In this document: positions 1 to 6,588 of the stretch, in pieces | Position numbering within the stretch: the first letter of the stretch is position 1 | Layout of the letters: each line of letters begins with the position of its first letter | Source of the DNA: JAUSKF01 sp964355005 | Lineage (GTDB): Bacteria > Patescibacteriota > Minisyncoccia > UBA6257 > WO2-44-18 | Assembly (NCBI GenBank): GCA_964355005.1 | Contig: CAYHBX010000033.1 | Coordinates: 1-9,740, forward strand | DNA: 9,740 nt | Direction: 5' to 3' | Program-made: the position numbers and the translations under genes | The notes under the pieces: generated by a model | Database searches by the model: none | Seen by the model: the letters and a program-made list of their open reading frames with translations, nothing else | What the model was told of the DNA's origin: nothing

Positions 1-1
1 C

Positions 2-1339
2 CATGTCGGCATCATCCCCTTCACGGCCTTTGACGACCTCGCCACCGGAATCAAGTGGGGCGCTCTGACGGTAACGATAATTGCTTCAACTTTATTCTTC
101 CTCGCCCTGCTAAAATTGAAAGTTCGCTGGCCAATCTTGTGGCTGGGCATATTTCTCTTTTCCTCCGCGGATCTTTTATACCGGCTGGCGATGTTGCGCC
201 CTCACCCTCTGTCGCTAGGGCTAAGCATGATATTGTTCGCCTACTTATCGGCGAAAGAAACCACGCGCACCCGGGCAATCCTTTTCGCGATCGCCGCCGG
301 ACTTTCCTGGATTCATTTGTCGTTGAGCTGGATGGCGCTTTTGATCGTAGCCGTCGTCTCTACGGTAGAATTCATGCAAAAGCAGGAGGTATCGGGACGG
401 AAATATCTGGCGGTCATTCTCGGCCTAATCGCCGGCTGGATCCTGCGACCTAATCCGATCGGCGCGGCCCGACTTGCTTACATTCAAGTTGTAAAACTGC
501 TGTTCGAAAAACAGAGCAACATTCCGCTACGGTTCGGACGGGAACTGACACCCTTTGTTTGGGAAAATTTCGTAGACCAACTAATACCGATAACCATCAT
601 CGCCCTCACCGCCGCCGCGTTTATCGGCTGGTTCTATTGGAGAAAAACCTGGTCTGCTAGTGATGCCGATACCAAAGGACCGATCATCTCGGCCGCGGCA
701 TTGGCGGGCGTATTTTTTCTGCTGACCTTCGGCGTGGCGCGCCGATCCAATGAACTATTCATCGGATTCGCGGTAATATTTGCCGCCCTAGTCTTCACTT
801 ATATGCTGAAAAATACATTGCGCTACGATTGGCCGCATTACTTCGCGGCAATCCTTGTGATTTTAGCCGTAATTTATATGCCATTTAAAACCATCTACCG
901 TTTTGATACCTACCTCGCGGGAACCTTTGAAATTGACCGCTTTAAAGCGGTTTCGGAATGGCTGAACAAAAATTCCCAACCCGAAGAAATCGTCTTCAAT
1001 ATCCACTGGGATCGTTTTGCTCAATTATTTTACTGGAACCAACGTAACTACTTTATTAACGGCATGGATCCGATATTTGAATATACCTACGATCCGGCGC
1101 TGTACTGGAAAACTCACTTTCTGGCCATTGATGCCGGCACTACGCACACCTGCGGTAAAATAAAATGCACCGCCGAAGAAGTTGAACCGACTCCGCAGGT
1201 CTTGAAAAATGACTTCGGGGCGTCGTATATTTTGGTAGAAAAGCATCGTAGCCCGAAAGTCTTTGAATATCTAAATTCGTCCCCTGACTTCCAAAAATCA
1301 TTTGAGGATCAACGGGACGCGCTGTTCAAAATACTATAA
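2..1339 (+). CDS. Multi-pass membrane protein, GT-C glycosyltransferase-like (5' partial)
   Basis: The frame is open from base 2 to a TAA at 1337-1339, so the gene begins before the window and 445 residues are visible. A TTG at 116 is not the true start: the same frame upstream encodes another hydrophobic segment. About eight to ten hydrophobic stretches fill the first 300 visible residues, including segments around bases 65-115, 120-180, 285-360, 410-440, 585-635, 685-740, 755-800 and 835-890. A soluble tail of roughly 140 residues follows, containing the sequences FKAVSEWLNKN and NYFINGMDPIFEY. Many membrane stretches followed by a short soluble C-terminus is the layout of GT-C enzymes, which take sugars from polyprenyl-phosphate carriers. 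The catalytic loop would lie in the missing N-terminal part, so the activity cannot be checked. The GT2 gene downstream could supply a lipid-linked sugar. Alternatives are a polysaccharide polymerase or a membrane protein of unknown role. Confidence 0.7.
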   Translation, partial: HVGIIPFTAFDDLATGIKWGALTVTIIASTLFFLALLKLKVRWPILWLGIFLFSSADLLYRLAMLRPHPLSLGLSMILFAYLSAKETTRTRAILFAIAAGLSWIHLSLSWMALLIVAVVSTVEFMQKQEVSGRKYLAVILGLIAGWILRPNPIGAARLAYIQVVKLLFEKQSNIPLRFGRELTPFVWENFVDQLIPITIIALTAAAFIGWFYWRKTWSASDADTKGPIISAAALAGVFFLLTFGVARRSNELFIGFAVIFAALVFTYMLKNTLRYDWPHYFAAILVILAVIYMPFKTIYRFDTYLAGTFEIDRFKAVSEWLNKNSQPEEIVFNIHWDRFAQLFYWNQRNYFINGMDPIFEYTYDPALYWKTHFLAIDAGTTHTCGKIKCTAEEVEPTPQVLKNDFGASYILVEKHRSPKVFEYLNSSPDFQKSFEDQRDALFKIL

Positions 1340-1350
1340 ACGAAGCCAAC

Positions 1351-1383
1351 GTCGGAAGTCGGCTCTCCGACCACTAGCGTCGG
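1351..1383. repeat. Short GTCGG repeats with a small hairpin
   Basis: The spacer between the two glycosyltransferase-region genes holds GTCGG at 1351-1355, 1358-1362 and 1379-1383, with CCGAC at 1367-1371. GTCGG (1358-1362) can pair with CCGAC around a CTCT loop to form a 5-bp hairpin. No T-run follows, so it is not a convincing terminator. Its function is unknown and it may be chance. Confidence 0.3.
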
Positions 1384-1386
1384 AGC

Positions 1387-1409
1387 TAACAACTACTAAC
1401 TAATAACCA
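1387..1409. repeat. Low-complexity ACTAACTA-type spacer before the GT2 start
   Basis: The bases just before the ATG at 1410 are a degenerate run of AACTA/ACTAA/ATAA units with no Shine-Dalgarno sequence. A similar kind of low-complexity sequence occurs at two other gene junctions in this window (2101-2128 and 3590-3630). It looks like neutral junction sequence rather than a defined regulatory site. Confidence 0.4.
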
Positions 1410-2099
1410 ATGACGAAGTTCTCTGTAGTGATTCCTGTATATAACGAGAAGGGCACTCTGCCGGCTATTTTGGAGAAGGTCCAAAAAGAAAAACCGGCGG
1501 AAATCATTATTGTTGATGACTGTTCTAACGATGGCACGGAGCAATTTTTGGCCGCCTATGAAGCGAAGAACGTAAAAATTATCCGCCACGAAAACAACCG
1601 GGGCAAGGGGGCTTCCGTACGCGATGGCCTGGCGGCGGCGACGCAAGAAATTATCCTTATCCAAGATGCCGACCTGGAATATGACCCGGCGGAATATTCC
1701 CGCCTGTTGCAGCCGATCATTGACGGCAAGGCGGACGTGGTTTACGGCTCACGGTTCGTCGGTTCCGACCCCCATCGGATAATGCTCTTTTGGCATCACC
1801 TGGGAAACCGCTTTCTGACTTTTTTAACTAATTTGTTCGCTAATCTTAATCTCACGGATATGGAAACGTGCTATAAAGCCTTTCGCCGCGAGGCGATCCA
1901 ATCCGTAACATTAGAAGAAACAGATTTCGGCTTTGAGCCGGAAGTTACCATCAAACTGGCGAAAAAGGGCTGGCGATTCTACGAAGTGGGAATTTCCTAT
2001 TACGGGCGCGGGTACGAAGAGGGAAAAAAGATCAACTGGATGGACGGATTAAAAGCGATTGCGACGATAATCAAGCACGGATTACTGCCGCCAAAATAG
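1410..2099 (+). CDS. GT2 family glycosyltransferase, polyprenyl/dolichyl-phosphate sugar synthase type
   Basis: The product has 229 residues and a GT-A fold signature. The N-terminus FSVVIPVYNE (4-13) is the nucleotide-sugar binding strand. DDCSNDGT (36-43) is the family's DDxSxDGT element, NRGKGASVRDG (63-73) matches the usual NxGKGxAxRxG, and DAD (86-88) is the metal-binding DxD. The next part (GSRFVGSD, DMETCYKAFRRE, FGFEPEVTIKLAKKG) matches the C-terminal half of dolichyl-phosphate mannose/glucose synthase relatives. The family moves a sugar from a nucleotide donor to polyprenyl phosphate at the cytoplasmic face of the membrane. The C-terminal membrane segments found in some relatives are absent. 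The ATG has no SD upstream, like most genes here. It follows the membrane protein by 70 bases and probably shares its transcript. The exact sugar cannot be told from sequence. Confidence 0.88.
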   Translation: MTKFSVVIPVYNEKGTLPAILEKVQKEKPAEIIIVDDCSNDGTEQFLAAYEAKNVKIIRHENNRGKGASVRDGLAAATQEIILIQDADLEYDPAEYSRLLQPIIDGKADVVYGSRFVGSDPHRIMLFWHHLGNRFLTFLTNLFANLNLTDMETCYKAFRREAIQSVTLEETDFGFEPEVTIKLAKKGWRFYEVGISYYGRGYEEGKKINWMDGLKAIATIIKHGLLPPK

Positions 2100-2100
2100 A

Positions 2101-2128
2101 ATTACGAATTAAGAATGATGAATTAAGG
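2101..2128. repeat. Degenerate GAATTAAG-type repeat
   Basis: Right after the GT2 stop codon, the units ATTACGAATTA, AGAATGATGAATTA and AGG form an imperfect A/T-rich tandem array with a period of about 10-13 bases. It is non-coding, and similar units occur around the pilW-like start (3590-3630). Confidence 0.4.
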
Positions 2129-2140
2129 AAAAAGCTAAGC

Positions 2141-2181
2141 AAACAAAAACTCCCCTTACACAAATCGGGGAGTTTTTGTTT
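2141..2181. terminator. Bidirectional intrinsic terminator between GT2 gene and pilin gene
   Basis: Bases 2141-2155 (AAACAAAAACTCCCC) pair perfectly with 2167-2181 (GGGGAGTTTTTGTTT), a 15-bp stem with an 11-base loop. The lower stem is A-rich on one side and T-rich on the other, so it gives a G+C stem with a U-tract on both strands. It would stop the rightward glycosyltransferase transcript and the leftward pilin transcript, whose stop codon is 10 bases away. Confidence 0.9.
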
Positions 2182-2190
2182 TATACCGAA

Positions 2191-2649
2191 CTAACGGGAA
2201 ACCGCGATAGAAGTAGAAGCCTGTCCGGAAATCTGTTCTCCGTATTTTGCCTCAACGGTGACCCGGCCGCCATTATTAGCGATATCGTAATTGGTATCGT
2301 AATCGGCGTCGCTGGTGTAGCTACCGGCCGAAGGATCGAACGGTAAGCTGGTCATATAGGTCGGAACAATGCACTCGACGATATTGTATCCGCCGGTAGA
2401 CTGGATCGTAGTGGTCGCAGTCGGCAAAGCGGCGCAGTCGCCGGTAACCGGCCAAGTGCCACGATTGTCAGCCAAACGCTGGCTAACCGCGTTCAAGATA
2501 GCGTTAATGTTAGCGGACCGTTGAGTATTCCGGGCTTGAGCAAACTGCCTAGCCGGGTTCAAAGCCACAATAACAACACCTGCCAAGATCGCGATAATAC
2601 CGATAACCACCAAAAGTTCGATCAAAGTAAAACCTGAATTTTTTTTCAT
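2191..2649 (-). CDS. Probable major type IV pilin (GspG/PilA-like prepilin)
   Basis: The product has 152 residues with a class III signal: MKKNSG, then a predicted prepilin peptidase cut after G6 giving mature FTLIELLVVIGIIAILAG. Phe is +1 and E11 is the conserved +5 glutamate. The hydrophobic helix continues to about residue 30 and the rest is a globular pilin head. C72 and C93 could form a disulfide. The segment from about 96 to 125 (PTYMTSLPFDPSAGSY onward) resembles the C-terminal part of GspG-type pseudopilins, with DP and YTSDADYDT. The protein would polymerise into the pilus shaft. It is the last gene of the pilus cluster and has its own promoter and a 5' hairpin, which suggests a higher level than its neighbours and is why I call it the major pilin. 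The ATG at 2649 has no well-placed SD; an AAGG is more than 20 bases away. It ends 10 bases from a strong terminator. Confidence 0.88.
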   Translation of the reverse strand: MKKNSGFTLIELLVVIGIIAILAGVVIVALNPARQFAQARNTQRSANINAILNAVSQRLADNRGTWPVTGDCAALPTATTTIQSTGGYNIVECIVPTYMTSLPFDPSAGSYTSDADYDTNYDIANNGGRVTVEAKYGEQISGQASTSIAVSR

Positions 2650-2680
2650 AATTAAAGTAGTCTGAACGACCTTTCCTTGT

Positions 2681-2703
2681 CCCTTACATAAATTATGTGA
2701 GGG
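2681..2703. promoter_or_regulatory. Palindrome/hairpin in the 5' leader of the pilin mRNA
   Basis: CCCTTACATAA (2681-2691) and TTATGTGAGGG (2693-2703) form an 11-bp inverted repeat with one G-T wobble around a single central A. As RNA the central bases would open into a small loop. With the predicted start near 2709-2710, the hairpin sits within about the first 30 bases of the pilin transcript. No T-run follows on either strand. It could be a 5' stabilising hairpin or a DNA operator for a dimeric regulator; sequence cannot decide. Confidence 0.6.
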
Positions 2704-2716
2704 GTAACCTTATTGA

Positions 2717-2746
2717 ATTATATCAAAAGCTCTGTAATTCCTCCAA
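2717..2746 (-). promoter_or_regulatory. Extended -10 promoter for the major pilin gene
   Basis: On the minus strand, TGATATAAT (2725-2717) is a perfect extended -10 (TGnTATAAT). A weak -35, TTGGAG (2746-2741), lies 18 bases upstream. The TGA of the extended -10 is also the stop codon of the PilX-like gene. The predicted transcript start is about 2709-2710, giving a leader of about 60 bases before the ATG at 2649. Confidence 0.7.
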
Positions 2747-3109
2747 TGAGACTGTGGATAAAGTCTGGGTATTGACCGTTAATCTCAAATTAGTCGCCGC
2801 GTTGTTCGCCTGCGCCTCCGCGCTGATAATAAAATTAGGCCCGACCGTAGTTATGGTCAAAAGAGTGCAATTATTCCCCGACACGGTGATAACCTCGTTC
2901 CCGACATAAGACGCGCTGTCGGCCAGCTGTAACAAGGCGTAATTCAAGCAGGAGCGGGCCAATGTGTAACTGAACTGTTTGCTGTAAAAATCCGTTATAC
3001 CGGTTCTGGTGAACAAACTGGACGATCCCAGAGAAATAGCCACTACCATCACAAATAACGAGACAACGATCGTCAGCGTAATTGCTATGTACCCGCCGGT
3101 CTTTCTCAT
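2723..3109 (-). CDS. GspK/PilX-like minor pilin
   Basis: The product has 128 residues with a short basic start (MRKTGG) and one hydrophobic helix (IAITLTIVVSLFVMVVAISLG, about 8-28). A plausible prepilin cut is after G6, giving a mature N-terminus at Y7. There is no glutamate at +5 (Thr instead). Missing Glu5 is known for GspK, the minor pseudopilin at the tip of the type II secretion pseudopilus. The region ARSCLNYALLQLA (about 51-63) is a helix of the kind seen after the membrane segment in PilX/GspK relatives. C54 and C81 are the only cysteines and may pair. The protein is much shorter than GspK, so the large alpha domain is absent. Its ATG overlaps the TGA of the preceding PilW-like gene by 4 bases (ATGA), which suggests translational coupling. 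Its own stop codon lies in the pilin promoter. Confidence 0.72.
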   Translation of the reverse strand: MRKTGGYIAITLTIVVSLFVMVVAISLGSSSLFTRTGITDFYSKQFSYTLARSCLNYALLQLADSASYVGNEVITVSGNNCTLLTITTVGPNFIISAEAQANNAATNLRLTVNTQTLSTVSLEELQSF

Positions 3110-3615
3110 TTAGTCAGGATGGTGAAATTTATATCGACGGTTGTTGAAGTAAAGTTATTGAATAAATTCCCGCTGACCCGGATGGCCGGGCGGCCGGAAA
3201 AATCAAATTGGTGGAAATTCAAGTCCTGCGCGGCGACATATTCATTGGTTATCGGTACAGCTACGCCGCCACCTTTTTGGATTTTTACCACGCTCTGCGA
3301 GCCGTCGATCACAACCGGATTACTAGCGTAATTGAGCTTAGTAACCGAAAGCGAAGTACTGGTGGCGCCGGAAGTCGGAGAATTGATAGTTGAAATATTC
3401 TGCAATGCCCAGTAGATCTTCTGCTCCAAAAACTTTTTATTTTCCGCCATTTCCCGCTGGCTTCGCAACCGATCGCTGGAATCAATCAATTGATAAGCAA
3501 TAATGATCGCGAAAGCCGCTATCAGCGTGGTCAATGCGGAATAGATCAACGTCTCGATCAGGGTGAAACCCTGATCGATCCATCCCCTCTTCTTGGTTCT
3601 TAATTCTTGCTTCAT
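3106..3615 (-). CDS. GspJ/PilW-like minor prepilin
   Basis: The product has 169 residues. A basic leader of 16 residues ends in QG, followed by FTLIETLIYSALTTLIAA; the cut would be after G16, with Phe +1 and E21 as the +5 glutamate. The TLIE-T-LIYSAL pattern is typical of PilW/GspJ proteins. The hydrophobic helix runs to about residue 42, then comes a helix rich in R, E and K (SSDRLRSQREMAENKKFLEQK), then a beta-rich domain with no cysteines. It would sit in the minor-pilin complex that starts pilus assembly. The gene begins 22 bases after the propeller-pilin stop codon and overlaps the next gene by 4 bases. The start codon lies within a GAA/AAG-rich low-complexity stretch and has only a poor SD (AAGAAG immediately before ATG). 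Confidence 0.82.
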   Translation of the reverse strand: MKQELRTKKRGWIDQGFTLIETLIYSALTTLIAAFAIIIAYQLIDSSDRLRSQREMAENKKFLEQKIYWALQNISTINSPTSGATSTSLSVTKLNYASNPVVIDGSQSVVKIQKGGGVAVPITNEYVAAQDLNFHQFDFSGRPAIRVSGNLFNNFTSTTVDINFTILTK

Positions 3616-3630
3616 GCTTCTTGATTCTGT
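3590..3630. repeat. Low-complexity repeat spanning the PilW-like gene start
   Basis: On the minus strand, units such as AGAATCAAGA, AGCATGAAGC, AAGAATTAAG and AACCAAGAAG follow one another, with a rough 10-base period, across the start codon. They encode the basic N-terminus MKQELRTKK. The same GAATTAAG word occurs at 2101-2128. Confidence 0.4.
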
Positions 3631-3637
3631 TTTTTTA

Positions 3638-5068
3638 TCACGGCGTGGAGGTAATAATTCTTAACGCGTCGTTGCTACGCACCGACATAAACACCATATT
3701 TTCGGCGAAATCAATACCGGTTCCGACCTGCGGGTAGTTTAATGATCCATATTCGGAAATATTGTCCGGACTCGCGACGTTCACGATTAAAAATTCTTTT
3801 GTGCTATTAGAAGTGGCCAAGAAAGCTAGGTCTCCTACGGCGCAAACAATATCGTTGACGTAGCCGCCCGTTGTCAGACGATCCCGGACATACATCTGGG
3901 CGGTAGTCGTGGCTCCCAACAACACGACTTCATCTTCCTCGTTACCCACCAAGAGATTACGATTACCTCCCTTGTAATGCACGAAGATGCTCAAATCTTC
4001 GGTAGTGCCGTCAATGTCGTGAGTATTAATAAGTATCGGCGTGGCCGGACTAGAAATATCAAAGACAAAAATATCAAAATCTGACTCCTTGCTAACGGCA
4101 AATAGCCGATCGGAAGAGGCGGCGAAATCATAAACATCGCCCCCCGTCGCCACCTGGCTTATAACAGACGGGTTGGCGGGGTTGGTTACATCAATAAAGG
4201 CGATCTCGTTGCTAGCCGAATCCGTCCGCCCGATCGCGACAGTGTTACCGAAAGAAGTTACTGAAAGAGCATTAGAACTACCGGTCAAACCTAGAGATCC
4301 TACCTTCGAGATTGAGACCGGCGTTGTAATATCAAAAATCACTAACTCCTGATTATCATTATCAGAGGCCGCGTAAAGATAATTGCCGCTAACATGCAAA
4401 GAATTAAGCCCACCCGAGCCAACATCCAATGATGCTACCAACACCGGCATGGTCGGCGTAGAAACATCAAAAACAAAAATGTCCGGCTTGCTTGATGACG
4501 ACGCCTTGCCACTCATAAAAACATAAGGAAGCTGTACCGCTATGTCGGTCCCCTCATTGCCGGCCCCCAAGTCTCCGGTACCGATAGTTTGCGGCAACGT
4601 CCAGTTCCCGCTCAACGGAAAAGTTTTGCAACTGCTGGATAATGGATATTCCCAATTGGTCAATTTCTCCACCAGCTCTACTTTTTGAGTATTGCCGCGC
4701 GCCAGCCAGGTAACCGTGGTGGTGGCGACACGCTCATTCTCACTTTCGACATAAATGGAAACTGTTCGGGTGAAAATATCCCGGCCGTCGGAAACGCTGG
4801 AGGAGCCGAACATCCATTCGTAACCATTGAATTCCAGCCCGTGATCTCCCGAGATTAGTTCGGCCCAATTACGGTCACGGATCGAACGGGTCGCCTCCGC
4901 ACCCTCCTGGGCGTAATTCATCGCCAATTCGAAATTAAGGCTGTCTTCGGAGAGGGTCTGACCGCCGAAAAAAACCTGGTAACTCGCCGCCATGGCAACG
5001 GCAAAAATCCCGAGCGACACAACGATCTCCAAAACGCTTTGACCTCTTTGTTTAGTAATTGGGTTCAT
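3638..5068 (-). CDS. GspI/PilV-position prepilin fused to a seven-bladed LVIVD-like beta-propeller
   Basis: The product has 476 residues, about three times the size of a normal minor pilin. Residues 1-9 (MNPITKQRG) are a prepilin leader; the cut after G9 gives Q10 as +1, with E14 at +5 and a hydrophobic helix to about 30 (SVLEIVVSLGIFAVAMAAS). Residues 31-145 are a PilV/GspI-like pilin domain (NYAQEGAEATRSIRDRNW, WLARGNTQKVELVEKL). From about 165 to the end are seven blade-like repeats of about 45 residues. Each ends in a strand of the type (D/E)(I/L)xxFD(V/I)xxP: near 196-205, 241-250, 288-297, 332-341, 380-386 (degenerate), 425-434 and 468-476. This matches LVIVD-type beta-propellers. C147 and C409 are the only cysteines. 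The gene overlaps its upstream neighbour by 17 bases and is the only pilus gene with a clear SD (AAGGA at 5076-5080, 7 bases from ATG). I infer a pilus-tip display or adhesion role comparable to PilY1; the ligand is unknown. Confidence 0.85.
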   Translation of the reverse strand: MNPITKQRGQSVLEIVVSLGIFAVAMAASYQVFFGGQTLSEDSLNFELAMNYAQEGAEATRSIRDRNWAELISGDHGLEFNGYEWMFGSSSVSDGRDIFTRTVSIYVESENERVATTTVTWLARGNTQKVELVEKLTNWEYPLSSSCKTFPLSGNWTLPQTIGTGDLGAGNEGTDIAVQLPYVFMSGKASSSSKPDIFVFDVSTPTMPVLVASLDVGSGGLNSLHVSGNYLYAASDNDNQELVIFDITTPVSISKVGSLGLTGSSNALSVTSFGNTVAIGRTDSASNEIAFIDVTNPANPSVISQVATGGDVYDFAASSDRLFAVSKESDFDIFVFDISSPATPILINTHDIDGTTEDLSIFVHYKGGNRNLLVGNEEDEVVLLGATTTAQMYVRDRLTTGGYVNDIVCAVGDLAFLATSNSTKEFLIVNVASPDNISEYGSLNYPQVGTGIDFAENMVFMSVRSNDALRIITSTP

Positions 5069-5513
5069 AAACTAATCCTTCGGAATTTAAATAAACATCC
5101 CGGCTACGCAGGCCGTTATCGGTTACGGTATAAGTACTGGAAGCAGTCGTACCGCTCAAAGCCGCGAATACTACCTCTGCCGGACCGTTGATAGTAATGC
5201 CCTCGGATCTGGGAAATGACCTATCCTGATCGGCGTTCCTAGCCGCGAAGCTTGACCCCTGAAAAACCACTAAATTTTCAGAATTCACATAAACTCCATG
5301 ATCAGACTCGTTCCGGTTGATCATCGCCAACCCCCTGGCCTGCTCCAATACCGAATAAAGCAGGCTATATTCGGATTCAAACTGGGACTGGTAATAAAAG
5401 TTGTACGCGACCGGAGCTCCAGCGCTGAATATGACGGCCAAAATACCGATGACCAAAAGAACTTCTATTAAAGTTATGCCTTTACCGTCGGCCCACGCTC
5501 TGAGTAACTTCAT
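5052..5513 (-). CDS. GspH/FimT-like minor prepilin
   Basis: I choose the ATG at 5513, giving 153 residues. It places a 12-residue leader (MKLLRAWADGKG) before the mature sequence ITLIEVLLVIGILAVIFSAG. The cut falls after G12, Ile replaces the usual Phe at +1, and E17 is at +5. The frame also offers a TTG at 5543, which would add ten residues and lengthen the overlap with pilC. After the helix, YQSQFESEYSLLYSVLEQARGLAM is the GspH/FimT pattern, a helix over a beta-sheet domain; FQGSSF and VVFAALSG are also typical. It is the first of four minor pilins in the H-I-J-K order known from type II secretion. It overlaps pilC by 32 bases and the propeller pilin by 17 bases. No SD is visible, so it probably relies on coupling to pilC translation. 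Confidence 0.82.
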   Translation of the reverse strand: MKLLRAWADGKGITLIEVLLVIGILAVIFSAGAPVAYNFYYQSQFESEYSLLYSVLEQARGLAMINRNESDHGVYVNSENLVVFQGSSFAARNADQDRSFPRSEGITINGPAEVVFAALSGTTASSTYTVTDNGLRSRDVYLNSEGLVYEPNY

Positions 5514-6588
5514 AAATTGGTGTGATAATAGAGATCGCCACAAAACCCACGATCAGGCCCATAAAAACCATCAGCAGCGGCTCCATGGTATTAGAAAGGT
5601 TTTTCGTGGCATCGGTAACCTCGCCTTCGTAAAACTCCGCCAGGTAAAGCAGGGTCTCGCTTAAATTTCCGGAATTTTCTCCCACGGCAACCATCTGGCT
5701 CAAAACTGCCGGAAATAAGTGCTTGTGCTTAGCGAAATGCGGCGACAACGCCTCGCCCCGGCTGACTTCGGCCGCCATGGCCATCAGTTGTTTTTTATAA
5801 ACCAAATTGGATAACGACTCCGCGGTAATAGTGATCGCCTCCACTACCTTGACGCCACTTTTCAGCGTCAAGCCGAGCGTCCGGCAAAAATTGGAAAGGT
5901 TGACGCCTTTTGCCATTTTCCCGAAAATCGGCAGGACGAGAATTGTCCGGTGGAAATAAAATCGCAATAGTTCGAGTCGCAATAAAAGCCAGATCGCGAC
6001 GATCGCGGCAAAAAAGATCCCAATGATCAGGGGTCCGTAATTCGTCAACCCATTACTGATCGCGATCAAAATCCTAGTCGTTAACGGAAGTTCTACTTTC
6101 AAACTGCTGAAGATCGGCAAAATCTTCGGGAAAATAAAAACCGTCAGCAAACCGGTGATGCCTAGCGTGGCAACCAGAACCACCGCTGGATAGATCAGGG
6201 CGCCGACCACCTTGCGACGCAGCTCCCTTTTTTTCTTCAACTCCTCGGCGAGATAATTCAAATTCTCCGGAAGAATACCGGTTGATTCACCGACCCGGAT
6301 GATGTTGATGAATAATTTACCGAAAACTCCCTCAAACCGATCCAGACTGGCGGACAAGAATTGGCCATTGCTGATGTCTAGGATCAATCGGTCTAAAATC
6401 TTATTCATCGCCCTCGATGTAGTTTCTTTCTTCAAAATCTTCAGGCTTTCCAATAAAGGCAGGCCGGCTTTTGCCATTACCGCGAGATGACGAGCAAAAA
6501 TCCCCTGCTCCTGCAAAGAAACCCTGAAAACAATGCTGGTCCAAAGCGATTTAAATCCGGCCGTGAAATTTTTGAAAGTTTTACTCAT
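5482..6588 (-). CDS. pilC: Type IV pilus inner-membrane platform protein PilC (GspF family)
   Basis: From the ATG at 6588 the product has 368 residues with the family's two-repeat layout. Each half begins with a cytoplasmic helical T2SSF domain. The first (about 28-150) carries MAKAGLPLLESLKIL (38-52) and RVGESTGILPENLNYLAEEL. The second (about 230-350) carries LTLKSGVKVVEAI (240-252) and VAVGENSGNLSETLLYLAEFYEGEV. Membrane segments are near 128-153, 185-203 and 337-358, ending in ITPIYEV as in PilC/GspF. PilC sits in the inner membrane, contacts the PilB ATPase and transmits its motion to pilin subunits. The start codon lies in pilB's last bases (ATGAGTAA, 8-base overlap), which suggests translational coupling. 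An ATG at 6648 in the same frame is less likely because it would extend 68 bases into pilB. No SD is seen. Confidence 0.93.
   Translation of the reverse strand: MSKTFKNFTAGFKSLWTSIVFRVSLQEQGIFARHLAVMAKAGLPLLESLKILKKETTSRAMNKILDRLILDISNGQFLSASLDRFEGVFGKLFINIIRVGESTGILPENLNYLAEELKKKRELRRKVVGALIYPAVVLVATLGITGLLTVFIFPKILPIFSSLKVELPLTTRILIAISNGLTNYGPLIIGIFFAAIVAIWLLLRLELLRFYFHRTILVLPIFGKMAKGVNLSNFCRTLGLTLKSGVKVVEAITITAESLSNLVYKKQLMAMAAEVSRGEALSPHFAKHKHLFPAVLSQMVAVGENSGNLSETLLYLAEFYEGEVTDATKNLSNTMEPLLMVFMGLIVGFVAISIITPIYEVTQSVGRR

Noticed and set aside
116..118. TTG as the start of the membrane protein
   Set aside because: The frame continues upstream to base 2 with coding-like, hydrophobic sequence, so the gene is partial and TTG is an internal Leu.
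55..453. Plus-strand open frame of 132 codons
   Set aside because: It overlaps the membrane protein frame, which is open from base 2 and strongly hydrophobic; the alternative translation is Arg/His/Gly-rich with no family pattern.
1358..1371. Hairpin GTCGG-CTCT-CCGAC as a terminator between the first two genes
   Set aside because: The stem is only 5 bp and no T-run follows.
2681..2703. The palindrome as a terminator of the PilX-like transcript
   Set aside because: It has no T-run on either strand and lies just downstream of the predicted pilin transcript start; a leader hairpin or operator fits better.
5514..5543. Upstream TTG start for the GspH/FimT-like gene
   Set aside because: It needs a rare start codon and a 62-base overlap with pilC; the ATG at 5513 gives a normal prepilin leader.
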